From the NCBI GenBank assembly GCA_002310215.1, contig DBYR01000041.1, positions 1 through 64,000 of the forward strand: a DNA stretch of 64,000 nt, written 5' to 3'. Origin of the DNA: Bacteroidales bacterium UBA1181. Its GTDB lineage: Bacteria > Bacteroidota > Bacteroidia > Bacteroidales > Paludibacteraceae. Both the position numbers and the translations under genes were made by a program. Below the pieces are notes generated by a model. That model was given only the letters and a program-made list of their open reading frames with translations, did not search any database and was not told the DNA's origin. Numbering within the stretch: the first letter of the stretch is position 1; each line of letters opens with the position of its first letter. This document shows, piece after piece, positions 40,982 through 49,597 of the stretch.

Positions 40982-42172
40982 TTATTCTTTTTTCAACAGA
41001 TCTTCGAAAGGGCCCACCTTACGCGTACCGTTCGGAAAAGTATAGGTGCCATTCCCCACTGTTTTTCCCTCAAAGAAGAGGCCTTGGAAGGCGGTACCAT
41101 CGGGCCATGTGTAGCGTCCCAGACCCGTGCGCTTATCCTGCTTCCACTCCCCCTCGTAGATGGCGCCATTGGGCCATACGAGTCGACCATATCCGTGGCG
41201 GCGACCATCCAGCCAATCACCCTCATAGGAGGAGCCATCGGACCAATTGATCTTGCCCGTACCCGTCATCTTACCATCGAGGAAACCACCCTTATAACGG
41301 GAGCCATCGGACCATGTATATTCACCTTGTCCAGTGAGTTTACCATCCACCCACTCGCCCACATACTGGGCACCGTTCGTCCAATGCATCCGCACCTTGC
41401 CGATCAGACGGTCATATACGACATCGCCCTGGCAGGTATAGTCCGGGGTATTCTCCTGCATCTCACCCGTGAAGTGACCATTCTGCATGACGCCTCGTCT
41501 GAACCCGCGATGGTTCACCTCCTCGAACGGATAGCCAATGCTGTCCGCCAATGTATTGAGGTCGATCTCCACCCCTTTCGTCTCCGAGGTGACCACCACC
41601 GTCTGGGTCACTGAATAGCGGGCATCCTTATCCGACCGGCAGACAACCTCGTAAGTGCCCGGCAGGAAGACGACGTCATAGAGGAGCTCCGCGCCAGGAG
41701 TGCAGCGGGACAAGACCTCCCGACCATTGATGGACAAGGAGAAAGGCTCGACGAAATAGGCGTTGATACGAAACGGGACAGTGAAGCCCAGCGCATTGTA
41801 GACAGGCATCGGCTTGCCCAAGAAGGTGATCGCCACACGCAGGAAATGCTCCTTGCTCTTCGTGTCGTACCATGAGAAAGTATCCGCATCAGGCAGGAAA
41901 AAATTCTTCAGCGAGGATTTCCACTTGACGAAGAGGATACGCTTGTTATAGTCGGAGGCCAGTTTGTACTCCCTACCCTCCTCGCTCGCCACGGAAGAGA
42001 AGCTGGACTTACCCGTGACCAAGGCGACCACAAGCCGCGCCCTCTCCATCTCCACATCGTCACACTGCGGAGAAAGGCACACCGAAACAGGGGAGAGGAA
42101 ACCCTCCAATTCGGTCTTGAATTGCTTCGCAACATCTACATCCGCACGGGCATAACACACATAAACATCCAT
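40982..42172 (-). CDS. TIR domain protein with MORN repeats (last gene of the operon)
   Basis: 396 aa from ATG 42172. The N-terminal ~120 residues form a TIR-like domain (DVYVCYARADVDVAKQFKTELEGF, then ARLVVALVTGKSS, ILFVKW). The middle contains a PEGA-like beta segment (FSLINGREVLSRC...PGTYEVVCRSDK). About 235-390 is a run of at least six MORN repeats of the YxGEWxDGKxxGxGxxxWxxG type. TIR domains in defence cleave NAD or sense a signal, and MORN repeats bind lipids or partner proteins. I cannot place a catalytic Glu with certainty. The ATG is 26 bp after the previous stop. Confidence 0.8.
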   Translation of the reverse strand: MDVYVCYARADVDVAKQFKTELEGFLSPVSVCLSPQCDDVEMERARLVVALVTGKSSFSSVASEEGREYKLASDYNKRILFVKWKSSLKNFFLPDADTFSWYDTKSKEHFLRVAITFLGKPMPVYNALGFTVPFRINAYFVEPFSLSINGREVLSRCTPGAELLYDVVFLPGTYEVVCRSDKDARYSVTQTVVVTSETKGVEIDLNTLADSIGYPFEEVNHRGFRRGVMQNGHFTGEMQENTPDYTCQGDVVYDRLIGKVRMHWTNGAQYVGEWVDGKLTGQGEYTWSDGSRYKGGFLDGKMTGTGKINWSDGSSYEGDWLDGRRHGYGRLVWPNGAIYEGEWKQDKRTGLGRYTWPDGTAFQGLFFEGKTVGNGTYTFPNGTRKVGPFEDLLKKE

Positions 42173-42198
42173 GGTGACAACGTTATGAAAATGAACTT

Positions 42199-43842
42199 CT
42201 ATAATCGAGCAGAGGAGTACCAAGCCTCTGGCAAGTTCTCGAGCAAATACCCATACAGATAAAACACAAAATAAACGAGCAATATGAGTCCGAAGGAGAG
42301 CACGGCAAGCGACAGAAGCATGCTCACCAAGGAAGTCACGGGGAAGTCGGTGATATTCGCACGGAGATGGGACTGGCGCTGATAACGGTCCATCGGGCGG
42401 ACCACCTCCTGCTCCATGGTCGCATCGTCCTCCGAATGATTCAAGTGATCAGGACTCATATCACCCAACGAGTCCAAGAGACTTCCTTTCCCCGAAACAT
42501 ATTTATAATCAACCATATAAGGTTCCTGCCTGTAAGTCCAATAATCCACCCTGAATTTAGTGGTGTGCTTCCAATAGACGTTCCGCAGCACCTGCGCAGC
42601 CCAATAGCACACATAGGTGAGCATTAGCCCTGTGAAAACGCCCAAGAGCATGCGACGAGGGAAATAGACACCGAGGGAATCGTAGAGGAGCACATCAAGC
42701 AGCTTGAGCGCCCCCACCCCACCCATCACCTTCAAGAGCCTTTTCTTGTCAGGCATCATTCCCTTCACCATCAAGGAGATGAGGGCACAAAGCGCCGCAC
42801 AAGAGAGGAAGAAGGGGACAGACAAAATCGATGAATGGCAGAACAAGGAGAGCGGGAAAGCCAGCATAGAGAGCAAGACGGAGAAACCATCCCTGTAATT
42901 GTCCACGCCGAGGAGTGAGGTAACGAAGAGCAAGGCGAAGATCGCACCGATCACAAGCCCCGTACCCAGCACAGAAACATTGCTCCAGGCGAAACTTCTC
43001 ACATGGCCGAGGATGAGCCACTTCTTATTATCGAAATGAAGTATCGTCCACATGAGCTCCTCGCTCGTCTTGCTGATCAGCCGTTCGTACTTCCGCTTCG
43101 TCTCGGCGCACCGCCCTGCGTAAGAGATAAACTGGTCCGTGAGTTGGGTGAGGTCATCTTCGAATTGTTTATGCTCCGAATCATTCTTGATGGTGAAAGG
43201 CTTTTCCACCGACACACGATTCGGGTAGACAGAGGATCTCGTGACGTAATAATAATCACCCCTCCGCAGACGGATCGTGAAATCACCAGAGGTTTGGATC
43301 CTATCACAGATCTTCGTCCACTCGCTCCTACCATCCTTTCGGTAGATCATGAGGTTGGTGGACGGACACTTCGAGAGGTCCGTATGGCTAACAAACGTCA
43401 CCCGCGCCCCCACAAGATCCCCTTCGAGGGCCTCCAGTCCACAGGCACCCCGCAGATGGGCCATGAAGGCGGCTCGGCTGTTCATGTCCAGCCAAGCGTA
43501 GATATCCGTTCTCAACGACCACTCATCCTCCACCCACGACTGTCGGTTGAAGATGCCTCCTTTGTGGTAGCCCACACAGACGATGTTCTTGTTGATGTCG
43601 TGAGCGAACTTCACGCACCGACAGCAGAGGCTATCCTTTCGGGAACGGTCGGAGGCCAACGCCAGCACAAGGTCCGCACGCTCGATCATCTTCTCATAAT
43701 CGAACTCAGCGCCCGACGGAGCATCGAAGTAACGCTCAAAGACAACATTCTCCTCCTCCCGCAAGACTTGTGCCATCTCTTCAATTTGCGGCACATCCAA
43801 GGGGGAATAGATGCAAAATATTGTGATCTGACGTTTATCCAT
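42199..43842 (-). CDS. TIR-like domain protein with membrane helices
   Basis: 547 aa. Residues ~5-125 have the TIR-like order QITIFCIYSPLDVPQIEEMAQVLR, then ADLVLALASDRSRKDS, then NIVCVGYHKGG. A beta-rich middle segment follows (TFVSHTDLSKCPS...FTIRLRRGDYYYVTRS), similar to the one in the neighbour. Then come a helical linker and six or more membrane helices from about 285 onward. It is anchored in the inner membrane with the TIR part presumably cytoplasmic. With the TIR-MORN protein it is the likely effector arm of the operon. Confidence 0.7.
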   Translation of the reverse strand: MDKRQITIFCIYSPLDVPQIEEMAQVLREEENVVFERYFDAPSGAEFDYEKMIERADLVLALASDRSRKDSLCCRCVKFAHDINKNIVCVGYHKGGIFNRQSWVEDEWSLRTDIYAWLDMNSRAAFMAHLRGACGLEALEGDLVGARVTFVSHTDLSKCPSTNLMIYRKDGRSEWTKICDRIQTSGDFTIRLRRGDYYYVTRSSVYPNRVSVEKPFTIKNDSEHKQFEDDLTQLTDQFISYAGRCAETKRKYERLISKTSEELMWTILHFDNKKWLILGHVRSFAWSNVSVLGTGLVIGAIFALLFVTSLLGVDNYRDGFSVLLSMLAFPLSLFCHSSILSVPFFLSCAALCALISLMVKGMMPDKKRLLKVMGGVGALKLLDVLLYDSLGVYFPRRMLLGVFTGLMLTYVCYWAAQVLRNVYWKHTTKFRVDYWTYRQEPYMVDYKYVSGKGSLLDSLGDMSPDHLNHSEDDATMEQEVVRPMDRYQRQSHLRANITDFPVTSLVSMLLSLAVLSFGLILLVYFVFYLYGYLLENLPEAWYSSARL

Positions 43843-43888
43843 TAGTCTATTCTTTCAAAAATATAAAACGCATGACAGAGAGGTCGGT

Positions 43889-46288
43889 TCAATCCCTATG
43901 GAACAACTTCTTGGCGAAACCGACAATCTTCTGTTTCCGCTTGTAGGAGCCGTATTGGTCACCGTAGCAATCCTCAAAGAATCGATCAGAGGCATCCTCA
44001 TCTCCCACATTCATCTTCTTCTCCGCCACAAGCTGTACCGCCGCTTTGACGTCCACGTTATTCTTCCGAAGAATCTCCTTCAGGAACGAAGCGTTCGTCG
44101 GGAGACCTTTCTGCTTGGCGACCAACGCCAGCATATCGTCCAGGCTCATTCCCAATAGCTCACCAAGGGCATTCACCAGCGATGGGACCTGCCCCGCCTT
44201 CACCAGCGGAACGAAGCGATTCAAGAGTCTTGTGAGGGATGATTTAGCCTTCAGATCGATAGCCAACTGGCAAATATCCGCACAATTCTGCTCCGTGACC
44301 TCCTTCTCATCTCCGCGAAGCAGCAGATAGAGTGAGCGCCAATCCTTCGTGGCAGGCTCCGCATAGAGGTTCAAGAGATTCTCCTTCACGACATCCGCAT
44401 GGTCCTTCGCCTGCGCCTCGTCACACCTCACCGCCGCCTTCCAATCGGAGAGCAAGGCAGGGAATAAGTTCTTTTCGCTATTGAAGCCCTGTTCCAGTTT
44501 CCGCTTCAGCGCCGGGTTCGTCTCCGCAAGCTTTTTCAAGGCAGGGAGCGCCTCATGATAGGGTCTATCCGCACCATTCAGCCGCAACTGAGTATAGAAG
44601 AGAGAAGCGAACCTCTCGTTAGAGAGTTGCTCCTTGAAGTAGTCCAGGAAGTCAGAGGAGGCACCCTTCATCTCCGCCTCGTTAAGGGAATGCTTGAGGA
44701 GCGATTCGTAGTTCTCCACCCTATCAGGATGAGCCTTGATCAGATCCTTCAATGCCACCACCGCCGAGGCTTTATCCTTCGCATATAAGTCAGACAGGAT
44801 GCCCAGCATGGTATCCATTTCCAAGCCGCAATCGACCATTCGGGCCACCACCTTGGCACGTTGCGCACCCTGCAGCTCCTCCTCCTTGTAAAAGAGGCGA
44901 TAGAGCATCTTCCACTGGCTCTTCAACTGAGGATCGTCCAAGAAAGCGGACTTACTATGCAAGAGGTTACGGTCCAGATAGTTCTGCCAAGTGGCCAATC
45001 CGCCATCCACTTGGGTCAGGGAGGCGATGAAGGTGGAGACTGAGGCGGAGATCTTTTCCGTGAATTGGGTCTTATGCTTCGCCGCAATGGCAGAGACATC
45101 GATACGGTTCTTACGCAACCACTCCAGGAAGTTGACGCTAAGGGCAACCTCCCGCTCGTTGGAGGCGCTTGCCACCTTCTCATCAACCAAGGAGAAGAGC
45201 GGTTGCTGGAATTTCACATCCTTAGCGATATGGTCCGCCAAGACCGCCAAGAGCTCCTCGTTTTTTTTCAACGCATTCAGAGTGAACGCATTAGGAGTGA
45301 CGCAATATTGGTAGAAGGCAATATTGGTCTCCTTGCTCTTCGCCATCACACCAAGGTAGGCGTCGCCGAGGAGCCAAGCCACCCTATCATGGACCGCCTG
45401 CCAATCCCCGCCCTTCAGCTCTTGTTCGAACGCCTCGCCAAACAGTTGGTATTCGTGCGTAGGCGTCCACTCCTTGTCCGTGTCGTAGGTGACAGCGAGG
45501 TTAGCGCTCAACGAATGGTCATAAAACTCATTGACCAAAACGATTGGTGTATGCTTAGGCATTCCCTCGTCTTGATAGTTGGAGAGGAAGCCAAAAGCTC
45601 CGATGGAGGTTTCGGGGAGTAAGCGATAGAGATCCGCCATCAACGCCGCGGCCTTTTTCCACGCCGTCCGGACCGCCAGCACCTTCCCCGACTTCTTCGC
45701 CTCGACCAGGCTAAAGAGCGCATTCACCGCCAAGGGGGATACAGCAGGAAGAGAGGCCGCCTTGAAAGGTTTTTCCTCAACCGGCAAAGCATCCTGACTG
45801 CCTAAAGAGAGCCTCTTCATCTCCTCGTTGGATTCCTTCGGCGAAGGATCCTCCGGCACGAAACGGTTCGATCCCGGGGCAGGGTTCTCGTATAAGATCT
45901 GGAAGACATCGGGCGTCGGCAACTCCTCGAAGAGGTAGCAGTCGACCACATAGTTGCCCATGCGTCCAGGGATATATTTCATGTAAAAAGTATAATCGAA
46001 GCCCACAGGGATGGTACGCCCCAAGGCGTAGATATGTTTTCCACCCTCCGCCACCAATTCACGGAAGAAATAGGAGGAGGGGTATGATTGGATGGATTCC
46101 GGGTCACTCTTCAGCGTTTGGGGCATGACAGACTCACAGTTGCCTTGCGCATAGCCCAACAGTTCATTCTCCTGCAAAGCGTTCAGGTAGGCGGGAGGCG
46201 TGTCCTGGGTGTAGGTCCTGAAGCAGAAACCTCTGCCCCCATCGATTCCCTTCTCGGAGGAATTATATATCACATGAAAATATTTCAT
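43889..46288 (-). CDS. GTPase-associated protein with GAP1-N-like domain
   Basis: 799 aa. The first ~140 residues match the pattern of the GAP1-N domain of conflict GTPase systems: HVIYNSSEKGIDGGRGFCFRTYT, a Tyr-containing YFFRELVAEGGKHIYALGR, and GRMGNYVVDCYLF. The rest is largely alpha-helical and may hold GAP1-M/C-like parts. It sits directly after the zinc-ribbon GTPase gene, as expected for a GTPase partner. The assignment rests on recalled motif patterns. Confidence 0.65.
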   Translation of the reverse strand: MKYFHVIYNSSEKGIDGGRGFCFRTYTQDTPPAYLNALQENELLGYAQGNCESVMPQTLKSDPESIQSYPSSYFFRELVAEGGKHIYALGRTIPVGFDYTFYMKYIPGRMGNYVVDCYLFEELPTPDVFQILYENPAPGSNRFVPEDPSPKESNEEMKRLSLGSQDALPVEEKPFKAASLPAVSPLAVNALFSLVEAKKSGKVLAVRTAWKKAAALMADLYRLLPETSIGAFGFLSNYQDEGMPKHTPIVLVNEFYDHSLSANLAVTYDTDKEWTPTHEYQLFGEAFEQELKGGDWQAVHDRVAWLLGDAYLGVMAKSKETNIAFYQYCVTPNAFTLNALKKNEELLAVLADHIAKDVKFQQPLFSLVDEKVASASNEREVALSVNFLEWLRKNRIDVSAIAAKHKTQFTEKISASVSTFIASLTQVDGGLATWQNYLDRNLLHSKSAFLDDPQLKSQWKMLYRLFYKEEELQGAQRAKVVARMVDCGLEMDTMLGILSDLYAKDKASAVVALKDLIKAHPDRVENYESLLKHSLNEAEMKGASSDFLDYFKEQLSNERFASLFYTQLRLNGADRPYHEALPALKKLAETNPALKRKLEQGFNSEKNLFPALLSDWKAAVRCDEAQAKDHADVVKENLLNLYAEPATKDWRSLYLLLRGDEKEVTEQNCADICQLAIDLKAKSSLTRLLNRFVPLVKAGQVPSLVNALGELLGMSLDDMLALVAKQKGLPTNASFLKEILRKNNVDVKAAVQLVAEKKMNVGDEDASDRFFEDCYGDQYGSYKRKQKIVGFAKKLFHRD

Positions 46289-46328
46289 AACACAAAACGA
46301 GTGGATGGTTCGATATTAGACATTAAAT

Positions 46329-47558
46329 TCATTTCTTAAAGAAGCCGCCTACCTTATAGAGCACCCACACCAGCGGGTCCATCACACGATAAGGCTGGAT
46401 GACGCCCTCCACATCGCCCTGCAGCGTGGCGTTTTCGTCAGGCATGCAACCGAAGGAGGAGACACCGAAGAAACGGGCGTTATCGCCCCACTTCGAGACG
46501 ATATTGAAGCTATGCTCGCTGGCGTCCCAGATCTCCGCATCGTCCATGTAGCTCTTGATGGCTTTGTGCGCCTGCTCTATCTGCGCAAGGTTCAGTTGCC
46601 CCGTCTTGATGAAGTCGCTGTTGCGGGGCGAACCATCCTCGTTCAGGAACATGGAGACGTCACAACCGAGGTCCTCATGGTGGTCGATCACCACATCGAA
46701 CTTAGACATCACGAAGGCGAAAGGCTTGTCCGACAAGTTCTTGTCACCCGTCTGGAAATTGAAGAGGGCGGTCAGGGTCTCATCAAAAGGCGTCGCCACG
46801 TCATTATTATCTATATCATTGGATTCCAACACTTTCTGTATACGTTTGATGGACAAAGTGTCCAGCACGCAAATCACCGCCTTAGACTCACGCAGGTACT
46901 GAGCGTTCTTACGGATGGAGTCGGAGTCCTTGAAGTTCTCACCCGCAGTATCGTAGAAGACCAAATAGACCGCCTTGCCGGTTTCGACACTCTCCAAGCG
47001 CAGGATCCAAGGGATCTCATGCTTAGTGACGGCTGTTTTCGGGACGGGCATCTTCATGTCGAAGATGATCTCCCTGGCCTTTTCGTACTTATAGGAGGTG
47101 AACTCCTCCTTCTTACGCCCCACTTGTTGGGGGATGATGGAGAGGCTTAGCTTATTACCGTACTTCTTCATCTGCTGGATCAGGGTGACGATGTAGTTGG
47201 TCTTTCCGCTGGCGGGTCCGCCGATGACAGAGATGATCTCCGCACCCTTCTCCACCATCTCCTTAGGCAACCAGTTGTTGCAGTTCGGGCAGATGAAGCG
47301 TTGGGAGAGATAGCCGCAAGTAGGGCATGACTCGGGTTTGGGCTTATACGGGAAGAGGAAAGAGAAGAGTCCCAGCTTAGGCTTGAAAACCCGGTGCGAC
47401 TCCAGGTCATTGCCCCAATGATTGGAGAGCTTCTCGTTCAACCGTTTCTCACAGACCAAGTCCCCATGGCTATTTAACCCATTATTTTCACACTCGACCT
47501 CTATTTCATTGTTGTCGAAGTGTTGATAGCAATATGGACATAATATTCTTTTCCCCAT
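46329..47558 (-). CDS. Zinc-ribbon P-loop GTPase (double-GTPase-like)
   Basis: 409 aa. There are two Cys clusters at the N-terminus (CPYCYQHFD; CPTCGYL...CPNCNNW). The P-loop SVIGGPASGKTNYIV follows at about residues 108-122. VFYDTAGENF fits a G3 DxxG-type motif (D-T-A-G) and FVMSKFDVV resembles the NKxD region with S-K-F-D. It resembles the DO-GTPase2 group found with GAP1-type proteins. It probably acts as the nucleotide-controlled switch of the system. Confidence 0.75.
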   Translation of the reverse strand: MGKRILCPYCYQHFDNNEIEVECENNGLNSHGDLVCEKRLNEKLSNHWGNDLESHRVFKPKLGLFSFLFPYKPKPESCPTCGYLSQRFICPNCNNWLPKEMVEKGAEIISVIGGPASGKTNYIVTLIQQMKKYGNKLSLSIIPQQVGRKKEEFTSYKYEKAREIIFDMKMPVPKTAVTKHEIPWILRLESVETGKAVYLVFYDTAGENFKDSDSIRKNAQYLRESKAVICVLDTLSIKRIQKVLESNDIDNNDVATPFDETLTALFNFQTGDKNLSDKPFAFVMSKFDVVIDHHEDLGCDVSMFLNEDGSPRNSDFIKTGQLNLAQIEQAHKAIKSYMDDAEIWDASEHSFNIVSKWGDNARFFGVSSFGCMPDENATLQGDVEGVIQPYRVMDPLVWVLYKVGGFFKK

Positions 47559-47580
47559 AACAAATTCAATCGCTTAGATA

Positions 47581-49596
47581 TTATTTAATCATAAGAGAAC
47601 AACCATTTCCTTCAAATGCGGAATTGATACCGACCAGCTCCTCCTCATGCGGCCAAAGCTTAATGGTCAATTCACCCTTCTTCTTGCACATCTCACGTTC
47701 CGGCAATGGGAGGTCGAACTCCTTGCGCACCACGCCGGAGAGCGTTTCGCCCTTCTCGTTCAGGTCCACGACGAAAGCACGGGTGCGGTCCACCTTCACC
47801 ACCATATCCGTGAAGAAGGCCAGCACGCAACGGAACGGCACGCTCGCCTCGCCGAAGTCCACTTGAACGATCAGTTTGCTCTTCTTCGCGAAGAGGAAGC
47901 CTGAAGTGACCAGCTCGGCGGAGAGTTTCACCTTCACCTTGGAGGCCTGCACGACAGGCAGTTCGAAGCCCTTAGGCACCAAGGTCTTGATCTTCTCGAT
48001 CAGGCGTTCCTGAAGCGATTTGACCGAGGTCTTACGCAAAGCCTCTAAGGTCTTCTGATACTCGGGATAGAGCGATTCGAAGTGGTCGGTCTCCGCTATT
48101 TTCCTAGAGACGAACTGTCCGGCCTCGTCCACTGTGTTGCGCAACGATTCCACATGTTTCAGCACATCGTTGTAACGGGCGACGAGCGGTTTGGCGTCCT
48201 CGACGACAGCGATGGTCTGGACGGTCGTGAAGTGGTTATCCATCTCACGTTTCCGCTCATCCAGTTCTGCGGCGATCAGACCCAAGTCGGGTGACACATT
48301 CATTTGGAGGTTCAGTTTCGCCCCCTTGAAATCAGCCTTCTTGAGGGAGTCGAGCCATTTCGCCTCCACCCGCTTCAGGTCTTCGACGAAGGGCTTCAGC
48401 ATCGTGTCCGCCTTGGCTGTCGCCACCTCCGTTTGGTCCAACATCGTGCGGATAGCATCCGCATGGCGGACCCAAGCACGCACCGCTTCCGCATTCGAGG
48501 CGGTACGATTACCGATACTGGACATCTCCAAACGCACCCGCTTAGCAGCCTGCCAGATCAGGGAAAGGACATCCCGCAAGAGGAGGTCCGTGACCTTGAC
48601 AGCAGGGTTGAAAAAGGGTGAGACAGAAGCCTCCAACAGGTCATTCCTGCCAGAGAATTCTCGGTAGACCACCCCTACCTTAGAGGCATCCACATCATTC
48701 TTTTTCAGGAAGTTATTGATTCGAAAGCTCAATTGATCATTCGCCAAGGCAGCCTCAACGATATTATTTTTCAAGAGATAGGCGTCATACTCCTTGTTGT
48801 CGGAGAGGACGATCGTCTCGTTCAGGCGAGCCTTCGACTCATTGTCCAAGAACTGCTTTACGACGTTAGCGAGAATCGGGCGTTCATTCTCCAAGGAGAG
48901 TCCATGCGTATCCATGCTCTCCCACAATAGTTTGACACCATAATCGACCCGCGGGTCACGTCCCAAGTCCGGGGCAACGCCCGTAGCCAGCCGTTCAGCC
49001 GTCTGGGAGATGTATACGCCCATCAAGATATTCTGCCCATCATTCGCCAACACGCAGGAATAGGGTGTCTGCAGATGACGCTGTTCCCTCAGGACATCCA
49101 GGAGGGAGGCATCGAAGTCAAGATTCGTGACGTTCCCGTAACCATTCTCGCCGAAAGCATCCAGCAAGCGGGAACGCTCCTCCATTTCGACGTCGGAGCA
49201 ATAGAGCAGTCCCACGGGCAGATCCTTCTTGAGGGAAAGATAATCCTCGCTTCGGTATACGTCCAAAAAGAATTGGCGGAGATAGGCTTCGACCGTCACA
49301 AAAGGGAGGTCGGACATCGGGTGAGATCCACCACTGTTAAACGACCCTTCCAACTGTTTCGCCACGGAAAGGATATCCGCATAAGCGTTAGGCGCCCGAC
49401 GGAGGCATTGCTTGTAGGCGAAGTCCGTTCCGACCTGCAGCCCGCTCTCCGTCTCCACCGCCACCCAAGGCGTCCAATAATCACTCCCATAGGAACTGCC
49501 ATCATCGTACCGGCAGAGGTACGACGAGTTGGCATCCCCGTCGTAATACAACGATATATTCTTCTTAGAGAGTAGTATTAAAACGAAATGGGACAT
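47581..49596 (-). CDS. Possible second Hsp70/actin-fold protein
   Basis: 671 aa. The N-terminal ~230 residues show the rhythm of an Hsp70 N-lobe: PFVTVEAYLRQFFLDVY, then PVGLLYCSDVEMEERSRLLDAFGENGYGNVTNLDFDASLLDVL. The phosphate-binding DxGT and GGGT loops are not clear, so it may be an inactive version. The middle is a long helical, coiled-coil-like stretch and the C-terminal ~120 residues are beta-rich. It begins 1 bp after the SrfB-like gene's stop, implying coupled translation and a physical complex. Confidence 0.55.
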   Translation of the reverse strand: MSHFVLILLSKKNISLYYDGDANSSYLCRYDDGSSYGSDYWTPWVAVETESGLQVGTDFAYKQCLRRAPNAYADILSVAKQLEGSFNSGGSHPMSDLPFVTVEAYLRQFFLDVYRSEDYLSLKKDLPVGLLYCSDVEMEERSRLLDAFGENGYGNVTNLDFDASLLDVLREQRHLQTPYSCVLANDGQNILMGVYISQTAERLATGVAPDLGRDPRVDYGVKLLWESMDTHGLSLENERPILANVVKQFLDNESKARLNETIVLSDNKEYDAYLLKNNIVEAALANDQLSFRINNFLKKNDVDASKVGVVYREFSGRNDLLEASVSPFFNPAVKVTDLLLRDVLSLIWQAAKRVRLEMSSIGNRTASNAEAVRAWVRHADAIRTMLDQTEVATAKADTMLKPFVEDLKRVEAKWLDSLKKADFKGAKLNLQMNVSPDLGLIAAELDERKREMDNHFTTVQTIAVVEDAKPLVARYNDVLKHVESLRNTVDEAGQFVSRKIAETDHFESLYPEYQKTLEALRKTSVKSLQERLIEKIKTLVPKGFELPVVQASKVKVKLSAELVTSGFLFAKKSKLIVQVDFGEASVPFRCVLAFFTDMVVKVDRTRAFVVDLNEKGETLSGVVRKEFDLPLPEREMCKKKGELTIKLWPHEEELVGINSAFEGNGCSLMIK

Positions 49597-49597
49597 G

